Shown here piece after piece: positions 1-11,271 of a stretch of 64,000 nt of DNA (positions are counted from its first letter, which is position 1; every line of letters begins with the position of its first letter). The notes below the pieces were generated by a model. It saw only the letters and a program-made list of their open reading frames with translations, was not told the DNA's origin and made no database searches. Both the position numbers and the translations under genes were made by a program. The stretch is from the NCBI GenBank assembly GCA_002104935.1, contig MCGT01000050.1:1-64000 (forward strand). Direction: 5' to 3'. Source of the stretch: Hesseltinella vesiculosa. Its lineage: Eukaryota > Mucoromycota > Mucoromycetes > Mucorales > Cunninghamellaceae.

Positions 1-2599
1 CACCATCTCATCCAGGACTTTTTGCTTAGAGACATAGGCCAAAAAGCGCGCATTGGTAAAGGATGAGCCATAAAATTGGTAAAGCACAGGCAGGGTCTCG
101 CACAGCGACTGGCAATACGATGTCCATCTGGTCGATGACACCGTTTTTTTCGTTGGCAGGCTGTTGAGTGCAATGTTCATCCCAGACTCGGTGGTTGACA
201 GCTGGCGGTGGTATCGACGTTTTTTATACCCGGATTTGGCGTAAAATTCGTTGTTTGTGAATCGAAGGCAATTTTTTTCGGAATCCACTGCTGTGAAGGG
301 CACCGTGTGCCCTGGGTCAACACCATAGGACCAAAAATTCCACCATGTCGTTGTCATCCAAGTCACTCATGACGAGATCAGGCAGGCGTTCTCGGCTTTT
401 CCGTTCGCACAGGAATTCCAGGGTATGGCCATCGGTTCGTACAAGGTTCCTGAATGCTATTTTGTTCCCTTCAGGGGGCACATCCACATCATACGACCCC
501 AGAGATTCTCGGCTAGGGAAACAAAAAGATTACCACGATGCCCGCTTTTTTTTTTTCTATTCACCTGCCCAAGCTTACCACTGCTCCAGTCGGACCTTTT
601 TGAAATCCAACGAACTCCAAAAATACCAGGAACTTCTTCTTGATCTTTTGATAGTCAGAAAGAACCGGCTGTCTGGGTCGTCCTCGTCTGGATGGTTCGT
701 CGTTAGGGCCGTCCATTGCCACAGGATTGCCGACGAACAAATAATCTTCGTATCGAGGTTGTGCACCTGCTTGGTCGAAAATCCGGGCCAGACACTGGGC
801 ATCCAGAGTCACAAACTTGCGCGTGAATCGAAGAGCAGGCAGCAGGGTATACATTTTTGTGACATGCATTGTTGAAGCTGTTGTCGTTCTGAAGCATACT
901 GACGTGTCGATCATATACCGTCCATTCAGGAATTGGCGTGACAACGAGAGTTGTTCACGGGTTCTTGTTACCAATGTTGTCATTCCACTGCGAAGATAAT
1001 CGCCAAGCTTTGGGCCAAATCTGACAGGCATCGTCGGATGGTTGACCATTTTGAAAAACGCACGGACAAGGCGGTTTTGCTGCCGGCGGCCCAGATCATT
1101 GAATTGGTCCAAACGCGTAAGCAGCTCCCAGCAGCTCTTGTTGTCAGCATAGTCGACGATTGTTTCTTCGCTCACTACACCAGTGGCTGCATTATTGTAG
1201 GCTTCCATTTCAGCTATTTTTATTTTTTGGAGGAGGAAGAGATGAGTCCTATTTCCTTTGACACAATTGAGCCTCTTTTTACGCCCTTACCAAGGAATCC
1301 ATACACGACGGGCAAGTATAAGTTAAACTTGGCTGTTAGATTTTCCAAATTCACAGGCGTCGGCCTAGGGTCACATTGGAAATCACTGACGCCACAGCAT
1401 CTTGCCAGGAAGCATGTGCATACGTAGGAGTTGCTGGTTCGCTGTCAGTCCCGCAGAGAGTGTCGTAGGCAAATGACACCAATTTCTTCAATGATTTTTT
1501 AGTTGGCTTTTCCTGTTAAGAGGCAAAGATGGAGAGTTGTTTAGTTCCTGTCTTCTTTTCCCTCGCAACTTACATTGGCTGGAATCAAAGATCGGAGTTT
1601 GAACGCCAAGAAGGTTCGGCAGCGAGGTTCAAATGATTCAGCCAGGCCATTCTTGACCGCTGTGGCTAGGGTCTTGGCCATATGAGCGTATGTTTGGGAA
1701 TAGCCAGGTAACGGTTGAACTGTTGGGAGATCCGCGGTTTCGAATGATTGGACATATGCGTGAAAAATCGATTCTGTGTCTTGGGGGAGGTTCGGATTTT
1801 GATTCGTGATGTGACCACCAAGCAGCAACTGCATAACGCCATAAATGTAATCTTGCGAGCTAAAATGGAGAGGGATTGGCTCAGAACCTTCCAACAGTGT
1901 CAGAGCATGATGTTGGGTAAAAAGCATGGCTTTGATCGACAGATCCCGCACATGGTCGACAACGACGTTCACTTCTTGCATCACATTTGCTTTGGCACGC
2001 ATTCGCTGCCGTCTGGAATGGCCATAGCATCGCAGGGCATGCTTCAGAGAACAGCGACGGACAAAAGGGGTGTGGTTTGGACCAATGATGTTGCCCAGAA
2101 CATCGTCCACATTGGTTTTATGGGCATGGCAGAGGTGGCTGGCAGCATTTCCGTGGTGCTCGCACGCATCATTGCTTCCGTCCGGGAGAATGCAGTGTGA
2201 GCATCGGGGAACGTTGGGATTGGCCCGGGCGGCGTCCAATTGCCGTTGGCCTGCTCTTCTCCCTTGTCTGTTCTGCTGTCTCACAACTGCTTGGGTTGGT
2301 GCCCCATAATGTCCTAGCAGCAAAAAAAAAAAAAACCAGTCAGATATTTCGTTTGACCAATGCTTGTCATGTCAACTTACTGTTGAATGGGCAGAGCCGG
2401 GAACGACCATCCACATGATCTGTCCTTCCGCATCTGGCACAGGGTGTTCTGCCTGAATGTATTGAAACAAAGCATTCTGTTAGCTGTCCTTGTTCTGGAG
2501 CAAGATCTCACCTTGTCGCTCTTGTTCTTCCTCTCTTTCAATTTTGCGCCGTTTTAGACCCTCCAAATAGGCTCTTTGTTGTAGAATGGTTTGGGACAT
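1..2599 (-). CDS. Fanzor-type (TnpB-like) RNA-guided nuclease, copy A; 3' part outside window
   Basis: Exons by phase: 2512-2599, 2381-2452, 1574-2313, 1291-1441, 565-1213, and 1-512 running off the edge. The start is the ATG at 2599. The N-terminus is basic (KRRKIEREEEQERQ). It is followed by a zinc knuckle (CARCGRTDH..SRLCP) and a second Cys/His cluster (CSHC..CEHHG..SHLC). After a long helical region comes a TnpB-like stretch (RTDGHTLEFL), then the RuvC-I motif YGVDPGHT with the candidate catalytic Asp near residue 631, then NNEFYAKSGYKKRR. RuvC-II, zinc ribbon and RuvC-III would lie to the left of base 1. The motif order matches the Fanzor family and the second copy at 54-57 kb. Exon 4 needs the acceptor at 1442; the more pyrimidine-rich acceptor at 1513 gives an early stop. 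A +1 T in the T5 run at 333-337 breaks the frame just before the RuvC-I Asp, so this is either a pseudogene or a homopolymer sequencing error. Family call fairly sure; activity unknown. Confidence 0.8.
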
Positions 2600-3875
2600 T
2601 GCATAACTACAAGAATAAGGTGAACAAAGTCGAAAGGTAAATGCGTGAAGGAGAAAAAAAAAAGTGAGAGAGAGAGAGAGAGGGAGAGGAAAGCAAACAA
2701 AAAAATAAGGCGGAGAGGAAAAAGGGACGCGCGACTGCAGCTCTGATTGCTCACTCAAAAACGTATCTTCTCTCTTTTAGGGCTCTTCGTTTAACCTCAT
2801 TGATAAACGAAAGTGATTGAGACATTTATTTTACAAGAGATCGGCTGAAGGAAAGCAAGAACTAAAAATAAGAAAGAGGGAGTGGGTAAACGAGCCTGAA
2901 ATAATCAAGTAATAAAAACCCTGGGCTTTTCAGGCTTCCATCTTCTTCCTTGGCATCCATCCTATCGAGCTCCATGTTTTCGAAGAGAAAAAGTGATACT
3001 GTGGTCCTTCACATTCAGTTGATACTGGAAAGCAGAAGCCATGTGTAAGTCTCATTCATTTCATTACAATGCGACGCATCCGTCCTGAAAAAGGCGACAG
3101 TGTTTCACACAGAGGGCGACTTCCTTTCCTGGAAAAACAGTACTGTAAAATAAAAAACAAGGAAAGAAATGGGCAGATGGGACTGCAATATATTCTGATA
3201 AAAAGGCACGCTGGGGCTTGGGAGGTTTTTTCCTGCTTCTCTATTACCCTATCGAGTCCCGTGATGATGGAGGGAACAGTGCTGTTTGACTCTTCAGTTC
3301 CGGCTGTCGCTCACACTTTAGGGCCTGTTTGTTACACCCCATAGAGTTCATTTTGGTAAACGGATCTGCTGTCTTGGTGTCACATTTGCATGTAGATCTA
3401 TCAATTATTCTCATTTTATAGTCTGTCCCTGACTGGCATTCTCTCGATACCGGAAAGCGTAAACCTGTACACTGTTTCCATGAATAACTCACTTTTTCTT
3501 TCCATTGTCGCGACGTAGTTTCTCGCAGAGAGCGACTTCCTTTTCTGGAAGGACTGAAAAGATCCAGTTCCCAAACAAAACCGTGATCCGGCCAACCAGA
3601 AACGAGAACAACATCTGCCACGCCAGTAACAAAAATTTAATGACTTTCAACTAGTATCATAACATTCATATGGAGCGCTCACTAGGTTTTTGTTACTCTC
3701 CCCCATCTTTCTTTACCTCTTACCCAGCATGACATGTCCATGTCTCTGGACGGCTGACATGAAAAAATGACTCCGCTCGCAATTTTTGGCTTTTTTCCCT
3801 TGCACCTCCATTATTTTTTTCTTAGTCGTTTCTCATCTTTTTTTTTTTTTTTACTTTCTTTTGCATTGATTTATT
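2600..3875. other. Divergent intergenic region between Fanzor A and the A20/AN1 gene
   Basis: No convincing gene. It holds a (GA)n microsatellite at about 2665-2690, and two loosely similar segments (near 2998-3150 and 3425-3570) that share blocks such as GCGACTTCCTTT. A long T run (about 3839-3852) sits in the leader of the A20/AN1 gene. The weak ORFs at 3069-3344 (+) and 3244-3621 (-) match nothing recognised. Confidence 0.5.
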
Positions 3876-4716
3876 ATGGACGACAAGAACGATACGGCGG
3901 CTCCATCAACACCTCAACTATGTAAAGCTGGGTGCGGCTTCTTTGGAAGCGCTCTGTTTAATGGCATGTGTTCAAAGTGTTACAAGGAAAACAACAAAGG
4001 TAATGGAGGACTCCTACCCATGATGAAAAACCAAATCAACTCATCAAGGCTTGCTTTGCTATGCTATTCTATAGATGCCGACAATGCAGCACAGGCCTCA
4101 AGTTCAGAAAATGGCACACCCCCAGCAACCGTCAAACCATCCGAAAAAGAAAAGCAACCAGCAGATGCAGCATCAACACCAAAAAAACACCCGAGACCGA
4201 CATCTATCATCGAAGAACTGGGCCTGAATACGTCCTCTCCGTTACCAACGTCCTTAAGTTTGCCTTCCACCATACCCAACACCCCTGAAGCCGAAGCATC
4301 GACCCCCACTAGCACAGGCTCCTCTTCAGCCGATAAACCTGTTCAAACAAACAAAGGCCGGTGTTTCAAGTGCAGAATCAAGGTTAGAAAAAAAAATGTG
4401 CACGCCTTTCCCAGCCCATTCATCCTTCCCCTACATTCCCATAGGTTCCTCTTGCCAAACAAACCATCAACAAATGCAGATGCAGCTACGTCTTTTGTGA
4501 CTCCCACCGATTTCCTGATCGCCACGACTGTGAAGTAGATTATGCCAAAATTGGCAGAGGTAAAGGATCCCCACCGCCACCTCATCCGTATGCTCACGTA
4601 GGCGACCCTTTATTGATTTTCTTATTTTCGAATTAGACCTGCTGGCCAAGAATAACCCCAAATTGCATGAACGACCCAAAGGTGGTCGATCTTTTAAACG
4701 AATCGACAGCCTCTGA
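3876..4716 (+). CDS. A20/AN1 zinc-finger protein (stress-associated-protein type)
   Basis: Four exons: 3876-3999, 4075-4382, 4445-4559, 4637-4716; 208 aa. An A20 finger lies at residues about 14-40 ([20 protein letters not shown]). A Ser/Thr/Pro-rich linker follows, then an AN1 finger at about 138-180 (CFKCRIKV, then [13 protein letters not shown] and HDCEVDY after the second intron). A short basic tail ends the protein. This is the architecture of the ZFAND5/6 and plant SAP family, which bind ubiquitin through A20 and act in proteasome shuttling and stress responses. All metal ligands expected for both fingers appear present. Start chosen at the first ATG after a long T tract. The specific fungal role is unknown. 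Confidence 0.9.
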
Positions 4717-5093
4717 TTCTGGAAAGCGGTTTTTTTTTTTTTTTTTTTCGTGAGCCATGCGCCTGCGCCATCCGTCTCTGACTTGTTACAAAGCTGATAT
4801 TCCCCTCATTCCATTCTGCCTTGACAGCCTTTCCATGTGCCTTTGTTCTGTCCTCCCCCTTTCTCACCCCTCCCCCACCCTCCGCCCATTTACTCTCCTA
4901 GCAAAATTGTTACTTTTTTTCAAGCAAAGTGTGATAGTCTGTGACATAAAGTAAACTATTCTTGTTGGAAAAAGTGGTCAGTGACAATGCCGCAGTTTTT
5001 TTTTTTTTTTGAGTTTTTTTTTTTGTCCGCTTATAAAGAAAAACCTTGCCACCTGTTTATTTTTCTTTTTCTTTTGTTTATTTTTCAAAGCAC

Positions 5094-8000
5094 ATGGGCG
5101 ATTCCCCTACCATTGTACCCAGCCATCTGGCTACGTCATCCACTGGAGAGCCATCAGCAACGCGCAAGCCTCAGGATTCCCAAGGCTCATCCTCTGCTGC
5201 CGCAAGTGATTCGCCTAAACCTCCAAAGCATCGCCGTCCCAGAAAGAAGAAACCCAAAACACCTGTGAATCCTGACGAACAAGCCAATGACACCCCAGAA
5301 CAAGACGCTTCTAAAAAGCAATCCAAGCAATCCAATGGCTTGGTCGCTGCAGATGGCAACAAAACCGCTTCGTCCAGCAAGAAACCTCGCAAGAAGAAAA
5401 GTAACACCCATCTGGACCCTGGATCGCCTGCCACGGCAGATACAATCAAGGATGAATCCAATGGCAATGCGACCCTCACTAACAAGAAAAAAAACAAGGC
5501 AAAAGATAAACCCAAGGGCTCCAACGAAAAGCCTCGCTTCAACAAAAACCGTGCTCAAGCCCAGCTCACTACTGACCAAAACGACAAGCCCAGTAAACCT
5601 CACCACGCCGATCACCATCATCATTCACGAAATGCCAAGAAGAATGGTCCTGTTGCCGATGACATGGCGTCCACGATGGCTTACGAATTGACCGTTGGCT
5701 CTTATGAATGCATGGTCTGCTGGGACGTGATCCGACCTGCACATCATACGTGGACCTGTGAAAATTGCTGGGCTGTGTTCCATATCGACTGTATCTCGAA
5801 ATGGGCGTCCAAGTCTTTGAAAGGTAACGGCAAAAGAGCAGGGGCGGAGCGTAGATCTTGACGGGCTTTTCGCTATCCTAGACACTTCTACCAACGTCAT
5901 GATCACTGCATGGCGCTGTCCTGGCTGCCAACATAAACGCACGGCTCTGCCTCATGGCTACTTTTGCTTCTGCGGCAAGCAAAAGAACCCTAATCCATCC
6001 CGCTATCAGACTCCTCATACTTGTGACCAACTTTGCAAACGCTCCAGAGTATGCCCTCACGCCTGCGTCCTGTAAGGTTTTTTTTTTATCTGCTCTCTTG
6101 CAAATAAGCAATAGCCTGCTCATCTCTCATCTCTTCTCTTTTCACCAGTCCCTGCCATCCTGGCCCTTGCCCCCCTTGTACTTCCATGGGATCGGTGACA
6201 GTATGCTTCTGTGGAAAGGAACGCCGTCAGGCCAAATGCGTGGATACCGATTATGATACCAATGCTTACAGCTGCAAGACCATTTGTGGCCAGCGCTTAG
6301 GATGTGGTGAACATACCTGCCAGGAGACCTGTCATCCTGGATTATGCCCCCCCTGTCAAGTTGTCAACGTTGAGCAAGAATGTTACTGCGGACAAACGAC
6401 CCGCTCTACCCGATGTGGCGACGGCCTTCCTTTTGCTTCAGCTGATGGTCACATCGGCCATTTTACCTGCGACAACAAATGCACAAAGTAAGCATCTTAT
6501 TACAGAAGAGTGGCGCCTCAATGATCAACAATGCTGACGCGTTGCCGCTTTTTTTTCCTACGTAGAACTTATGACTGTGGTGTCCATCAATGTGACCAAG
6601 GATGCCACCCCTGCCAATCATCAACGACATGTCCTTACAGCCCTGAACGCATCCTGACTTGCCCATGCGGCGCCACCAATATGGAAGATCTCTGCCAGCC
6701 TCGCACATCCTGCCAAGACCCCATTCCCACCTGCGGTGGCATCTGCCACAAAGCCTTGCCCTGCGGCCACAACTGCCCTCAGCCATGCCACCGGGGCCCT
6801 TGCAATCCCTGCGAACTACCCGTCAAAGTCCCCTGCCGCTGTCAAGCAACGGAATTCGATGCCATCTGTGGTCAGGAAACGCCTGTTCGTACGTGCGATC
6901 GTGTGTGCAAAGCGATTCGTAATTGTGGTCGCCATCCCTGCCGAGAAACATGCTGTGCCGGAGCCAAACTCAAAGGCAAGAAGCGCACTCCAGGAGCTGA
7001 GCGAGCCCACGACTGCCCCTTGACTTGTGAGCGCCAGCTGTCCTGTGGAAAACATGCCTGCCAACAACTGTGCCACAAAGGCCCCTGTGCACCTTGTCTT
7101 GAAGCCACCTTTGACGAAATTGCTTGCCACTGTGGCCGTACTCGCTTGGATCCACCCATCCGATGCGGCACCCAGCTACCAGCCTGCCCCCACCCTTGCC
7201 AGCGCGAATCGCCTTGCGGTCACATCCGCTTGTTGCAACATAACTGCCACCCCGACGACGAGCCCTGTCCGCCCTGTCCGATCCTCATCTCCCGGCAATG
7301 CGAATGCGGCAAGACCGAGTTGAAAAACATCCCATGTTATCGCGCAGCTGCTCATTGTGGTACTGTGTGCGGCAAACCACTGGCTTGCGGTCAGCACAGT
7401 TGCCAACGTACATGCCATAAGGGCGACTGCTTGCCCGAGGACAGTGCAGAATGCCAGCAACTCTGCCAACGCTCACGCCAAGCCTGTGGCCATCCTTGCC
7501 AGCTGACCTGCCATGGCGACTCCGTCTGCCCCGAAACCAACCCCTGCGAAGCCCGCATCCGAGCCTCATGTGCCTGCGGCCAGCACGCCATGGATATCCC
7601 TTGCTTAGCCACCGCAGACTCCAGTGGCTCTAGCGAAACTTTGCCTTGCAACGATTTTTGCGCCAAGATCGAACGCAACCGGCGCCTGGCTGCCGCCTTG
7701 GATTTGCAACGTCCAGATGTCGTTCTCGATGCCCTAGGCCAAACCACGATTGATAGCCAGCACTTGACCAACGATGAGGATGTGCCCTACTTATCCTCCG
7801 ATGACCTCGGCTACTACGATGAGGAGATTCGCCAGTTTTATCTCGCTAACCGCAGCTGGGCCCTCGCCATGGAACAGCAGCTGATTGCCTTTGCAAACGA
7901 CGCGAACGCCACCATGTTCCACTTCAAACCTATGCGCCCGATCTTCCGCCGGTTCATCCACCGTTATGCCATTCATTTCAACATCGCTGCCGAGGCCCTC

Positions 8001-8627
8001 GATCCTGAACCACAACGAAGCGTGTGCCTGCGCAAGAGCCTAGGCGCCAGCCGTGTGCCACCTATCCTCCTCTCCAAAGCGGTGCATGACCCTAACTTGA
8101 TGGCCCCACCTACTACATCTGCCTTGCTGGCCGCCAAAGCATTGTATGCCAAAAAGAATGACACCAGTTCAACAGCGACAGCGACCAGCGACAATGGATT
8201 TACCACGCCAGGTTCGGCCGTGCCTGCGAAGACGCCACGCCCACCCGTCAATGCCCTCAAGGTCGGGGGCCTGGCATTCGGGATCCTCCAGGAAGATCTA
8301 GATACCATTGTGAAACCGGTGCTTCTGGACATCACGTACACCACCCAATGGGGCCAGGAAGCAGCGGATTGCATCCTTGTACCAGCCTTGGGGAGTATGA
8401 CCGACATGGAACAACGCGAAGATGCTATCTGGAATTGGAAAAAGCAGCTCCAAAACGCCTTCTTCTTCAAGGACATGCCAGCCACCGTCGAGTGTTGCTG
8501 GATCAACCAAGCCGGCGAAATCACCTGGACTGAAAAATCCACCCGCTCACCCTCCTCCTCCGTCACCACCCGTGTCCAACCAATGCAGCTGAATCGTTTC
8601 GACGTATTGCAGCAAGATGCCGAATAG
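5094..8627 (+). CDS. FAP1: NFX1/Fap1-type zinc-finger protein with RING-like and R3H domains
   Basis: Four exons: 5094-5823, 5882-6071, 6149-6487, 6566-8627; 1106 aa, the usual size for this family. A basic low-complexity N-terminus (about 1-200) carries K-rich and H-rich stretches. A RING-like finger (CMVCWDVI..CENCWAVFHIDC) spans about 203-245 and continues into exon 2 (RCPGC). A long array of NF-X1 cysteine modules follows (repeats such as CGRHPCRETC, CGKHACQQLCHKGPC, CGHPCQLTCHGD) to about residue 840. An R3H single-strand nucleic-acid-binding domain lies near 840-905. Human NFX1 is a transcriptional repressor and E3-like protein; yeast Fap1 binds the FKBP12 homologue and confers rapamycin resistance. 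The function here is inferred from family only. Confidence 0.92.
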
Positions 8628-8888
8628 CTTCCCCCTTTCCGTCGCTACCTCTCTACATTTAATTCTTGGTCTTCCTTTTTTTCATTTTTATAGACGTCTT
8701 TTTTTTATATTTATTTTCATACCAAACCTCCTCAGCTCAAGTAAACCTTTCACTTATTATCTCAGCTAAATCATATTACAGTTGCATGAGAAAGGGAAAT
8801 CTAGCAGATTTGAGTTTGAATCAAGTTCAGTTCTCATCCTATTGTACTTGCGCGCAGAAAAAAAAAACACGACGATGGTATACACAAA
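8628..8888. other. 3' flank of FAP1-like gene
   Basis: A/T-rich 3' flank; no gene seen. It ends where the large palindrome begins. Confidence 0.5.
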
Positions 8889-9663
8889 GGTACAGAAGAT
8901 TTCGAAAAAAAAATTAGAGGCGCAAATACCTTCCTAGAAAAATATGTACAAAAAAAAAACTGCTCTAGTTCATTAAGATTAAGCTTGGGAATGTTGTTTT
9001 AAGGACAGAGTGCGCTCATCTCGAAAAAAAAATTGGTCTCCAGGACACGCGTGAAAACCGTCAAAGTCTGAAAAAGCAAGTGCGGGGACGGAAACCAAGT
9101 CATCCCGGGTTCGAAAAAAACCCATATTTAGACATGGCAAGAAAAGTGTAATGTTTAATCAAATACTTGCCTTCAAAGGGAATGAAAATAATTGTGAGCG
9201 ATATATTTTTCTTTATATGGGTGATGGATTTTTTGAAAATATACTTTCTAAAAAAGCATAATTGCTACTTTTTAGGAAAGTATATTTTCAAAAAATCCAT
9301 CACCCATATAAAGAAAAATATATCGCTCACAATTATTTTCATTCCCTTTGAAGGCAAGTATTTGATTAAACATTACACTTTTCTTGCCATGTCTAAATAT
9401 GGGTTTTTTTCGAACCCGGGATGAGTATGACTTGGTTTCCGTCCCCGCACTTGCTTTTTCAGACTTTGACGGTTTTCACGCGTGTCCTGGAGACTAATTT
9501 TTTTTTTCGAGATGAGCGCACTCGTCCTTAAAACAACATTCCCAAGCTTAATCTTAGTGAACTAGAGCAGCTTTTTTTTTTTGTACATCAGTTTTCCTCT
9601 CACATTTTTTCTAGGAGAGGATTTGCGCCTCTAAATTTTTTTTTCGAAGTCTTCTGTACCCTT
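8889..9663. repeat. Large near-perfect palindrome (fold-back element)
   Basis: The sequence from about 8889 to 9259 is repeated in inverted orientation from about 9263 to 9663, leaving almost no loop (centre near 9261, TAATT). Matching outer ends are GTACAGAAG at the left and CTTCTGTAC at the right. Landmarks recur in mirror order: GAGGCGCAAAT, AAGCTTGGGAATG, CACGCGTG, CGTCAAAGTCTG, GGGGACGG, CCCGGGTTCG. The arms differ by a few substitutions and small indels; for example, the right arm has about 6-7 extra bases between CCCGGGATGAG and TGACTTGG. No protein of interest is encoded. Most consistent with a fold-back/MITE-like element or an inverted duplication next to the transposase remnant on its right. 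Confidence 0.9.
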
Positions 9664-9811
9664 GAACACCGCTGTTAAAATTGTCACCGTCAGCCCAGCA
9701 ATTTTCATTGCAATGATGGCGTGGAACGATGCCACCCCCGTGGCCATTAAGAACTGCTTCGTAAAAACGGGAATTTTTGAAGCCCCTCCCGCTTTACAAG
9801 AGGAACTTTAA
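9664..9811 (+). mobile_element. Remnant of pogo/Tigger-type DDE transposase (C-terminal piece)
   Basis: An open frame right after the palindrome reads LNTAVKIVTV, then AWNDATPVAIKNC, then FVKTGIFEAPPAL, and stops at TAA (9809-9811). The pattern AW-x(2)-VTPxTIxNCWxxTGI is typical of the end of pogo/Tigger/Fot1 (DDE_1) transposases. The upstream catalytic part is absent, because the palindrome replaces it. Dead fragment. Confidence 0.65.
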
Positions 9812-10395
9812 CAGCCCAGGCCAGAAACGTTCGAAATCGATTCACTGCAAATTTTGCTCGCGGTTTGCTCATGCTAGGATATGATGTAGGTAAAGAGAGC
9901 CGGTGTTTGTGGCATCGTGATGTTGAGCTAGTGGCCTACAAACACCAAAGGCTGTGGCGCCCATAGGCTGGCAGCTGATGATTTGACAGAGCTCTAGCTC
10001 CCTACCATTGCATCACGAATTTTTTGTGTTTTTGACCATGGCGATTTATCAAGCAAGATGGTAATTGCATGCAAAAAAAATTGGCCAGCAATCGGCCGAG
10101 CATTGGTTTTGGCTGGTTTTGGCTGGTTTTGGATGGATGCTGGATTGAACAGTCTGGCTCTTTTTTGTCTGGACTGCCACAACCTGCCAGCAGCCTTGTC
10201 ATTGATCGCTATGAGCATACTTTTTCCGAGCCTAAAACTCTAGCCCTATTATCTGTCCCTCCCGTCCTTGGCCATGCTGCATTGGTTTCGGGCGGGAAGC
10301 TAGGTAGCCGTGATTTCATTGGCTGACAGAATGACAGGGAAAAAAAATTAGAAGCCTGCTTCGGCCCTGGTTCTTTTCTTTTTATTTCTGCAAAA
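9812..10395. other. Intergenic, with small hairpin and short tandem repeat
   Basis: An imperfect hairpin lies near 9900-9947 (GGTGTTTGTGG pairing with CCTACAAACACC). A threefold 10-bp tandem repeat of TTTTGGCTGG type lies near 10104-10134. Nothing else is recognised. Confidence 0.5.
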
Positions 10396-10737
10396 ATGCA
10401 TCCTCAACTTGTGATCCATAAACATGAAGGCTGTGAGGGTGTGATTGATGCTCTGGATCAATGCCACAAGGCCAACTCGTTCAACAAATTCCTTGGGTTC
10501 TGCAACGATGCTAAACGAAAGGTGGATCAGTGCTTAAAGGAAGAAGTAAGTGGCTCGCCATCGATCCTGCCCCACTTATGATTTTTCATTCCCATGACCT
10601 AGTTCATCAGCCAGCGAGCCGAAAACAAAGGCAAGAACAAGGAAAAAAGGGATCGCATGAAGAAGATTTGGAAGGATATGGAAGAACCATCGCCAGAATT
10701 CATTGCCAAGTATACTGCTGCCGACGACAAGCAATAG
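10396..10737 (+). CDS. CMC2: Cmc2-like mitochondrial cytochrome c oxidase biogenesis protein
   Basis: Two exons, 10396-10545 and 10603-10737; 94 aa, the expected small size. The N-terminus MHPQLVIHKHEGCEG and the twin cysteine motif (C..ALDQC, then C..AKRKVDQC) match the Cmc1/Cmc2 family. These are twin CX9C-like proteins imported into the mitochondrial intermembrane space by the Mia40 relay and needed for complex IV assembly. The C-terminal exon is Lys-rich, as in homologues. Start fixed by the conserved MHPQL N-terminus. Confidence 0.92.
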
Positions 10738-11271
10738 ACAGCTTGCTCGATTTTGGCTGGGCCCATTCTTATTATTATGTTCAACCTCTATTCTACAGCA
10801 CAATAGACCTCTACCTACACTTTGATATCCAAGCAAGTTTATTGCCTTTTTTTTTTTTTTTTTTTTTGTTGCAGTAAAAAAAAAGCTCCCTTTTGAATGC
10901 TTTTCGGGACATGTGCGATCTGAAAAAGGAAACAGGAAGGTTGTCAAAGCTGCTCGGCCTTTCTCTAATTGCACCCTTTCTTTTGACAACCCCTTGCGAT
11001 GCTACGTGCAGAATTGTTCTCTTGGAGTGCAGATTGTAGCCGATGTGTATTGTTTCAGGTCAACGAGTGTTCTCCTTTGTGTTAAAAAAACAGTGGCAAA
11101 CAGTCTTTCCTCATCGCTTGGAGCCATTCAGTCATTACTTAAGCACTCGAATTTAATAAAGGGGATAAATACAAATAAAAAAAAAAGGTATAAGGCTACT
11201 GGAAAGTGAAAAAGAAAGGAAAAGGAGAGCCAGAGCGAAGGAAGGGTGTCAGGGCAGAGGGGAGGTGGATA
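10738..11271. other. Convergent 3' region between CMC2 and the Rrm4-like gene
   Basis: A T17-18 run lies at about 10850-10867 and an A-rich run at about 11177. Nothing coding recognised; probably the two 3' UTRs. Confidence 0.5.

Noticed and set aside
1349..1512. Fanzor A exon starting at the TTAACAG acceptor (1513)
   Set aside because: It reaches a stop after about 54 codons; the acceptor at 1442 keeps the frame into the next exon.
2480..2758. Longer N-terminus for Fanzor A starting at 2758
   Set aside because: The extra residues are a low-complexity Phe/Leu/Ser stretch encoded by the GA microsatellite; the ATG at 2599 gives the basic N-terminus expected.
6816..7771. Long antisense ORFs across the NFX1-like gene
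   Set aside because: Shadow frames caused by the repetitive Cys-rich, GC-rich coding sequence.
9105..9118. GGGTTCGA, another tRNA B-box-like string
   Set aside because: It lies inside the palindrome, is mirrored at about 9410, and has no tRNA fold.
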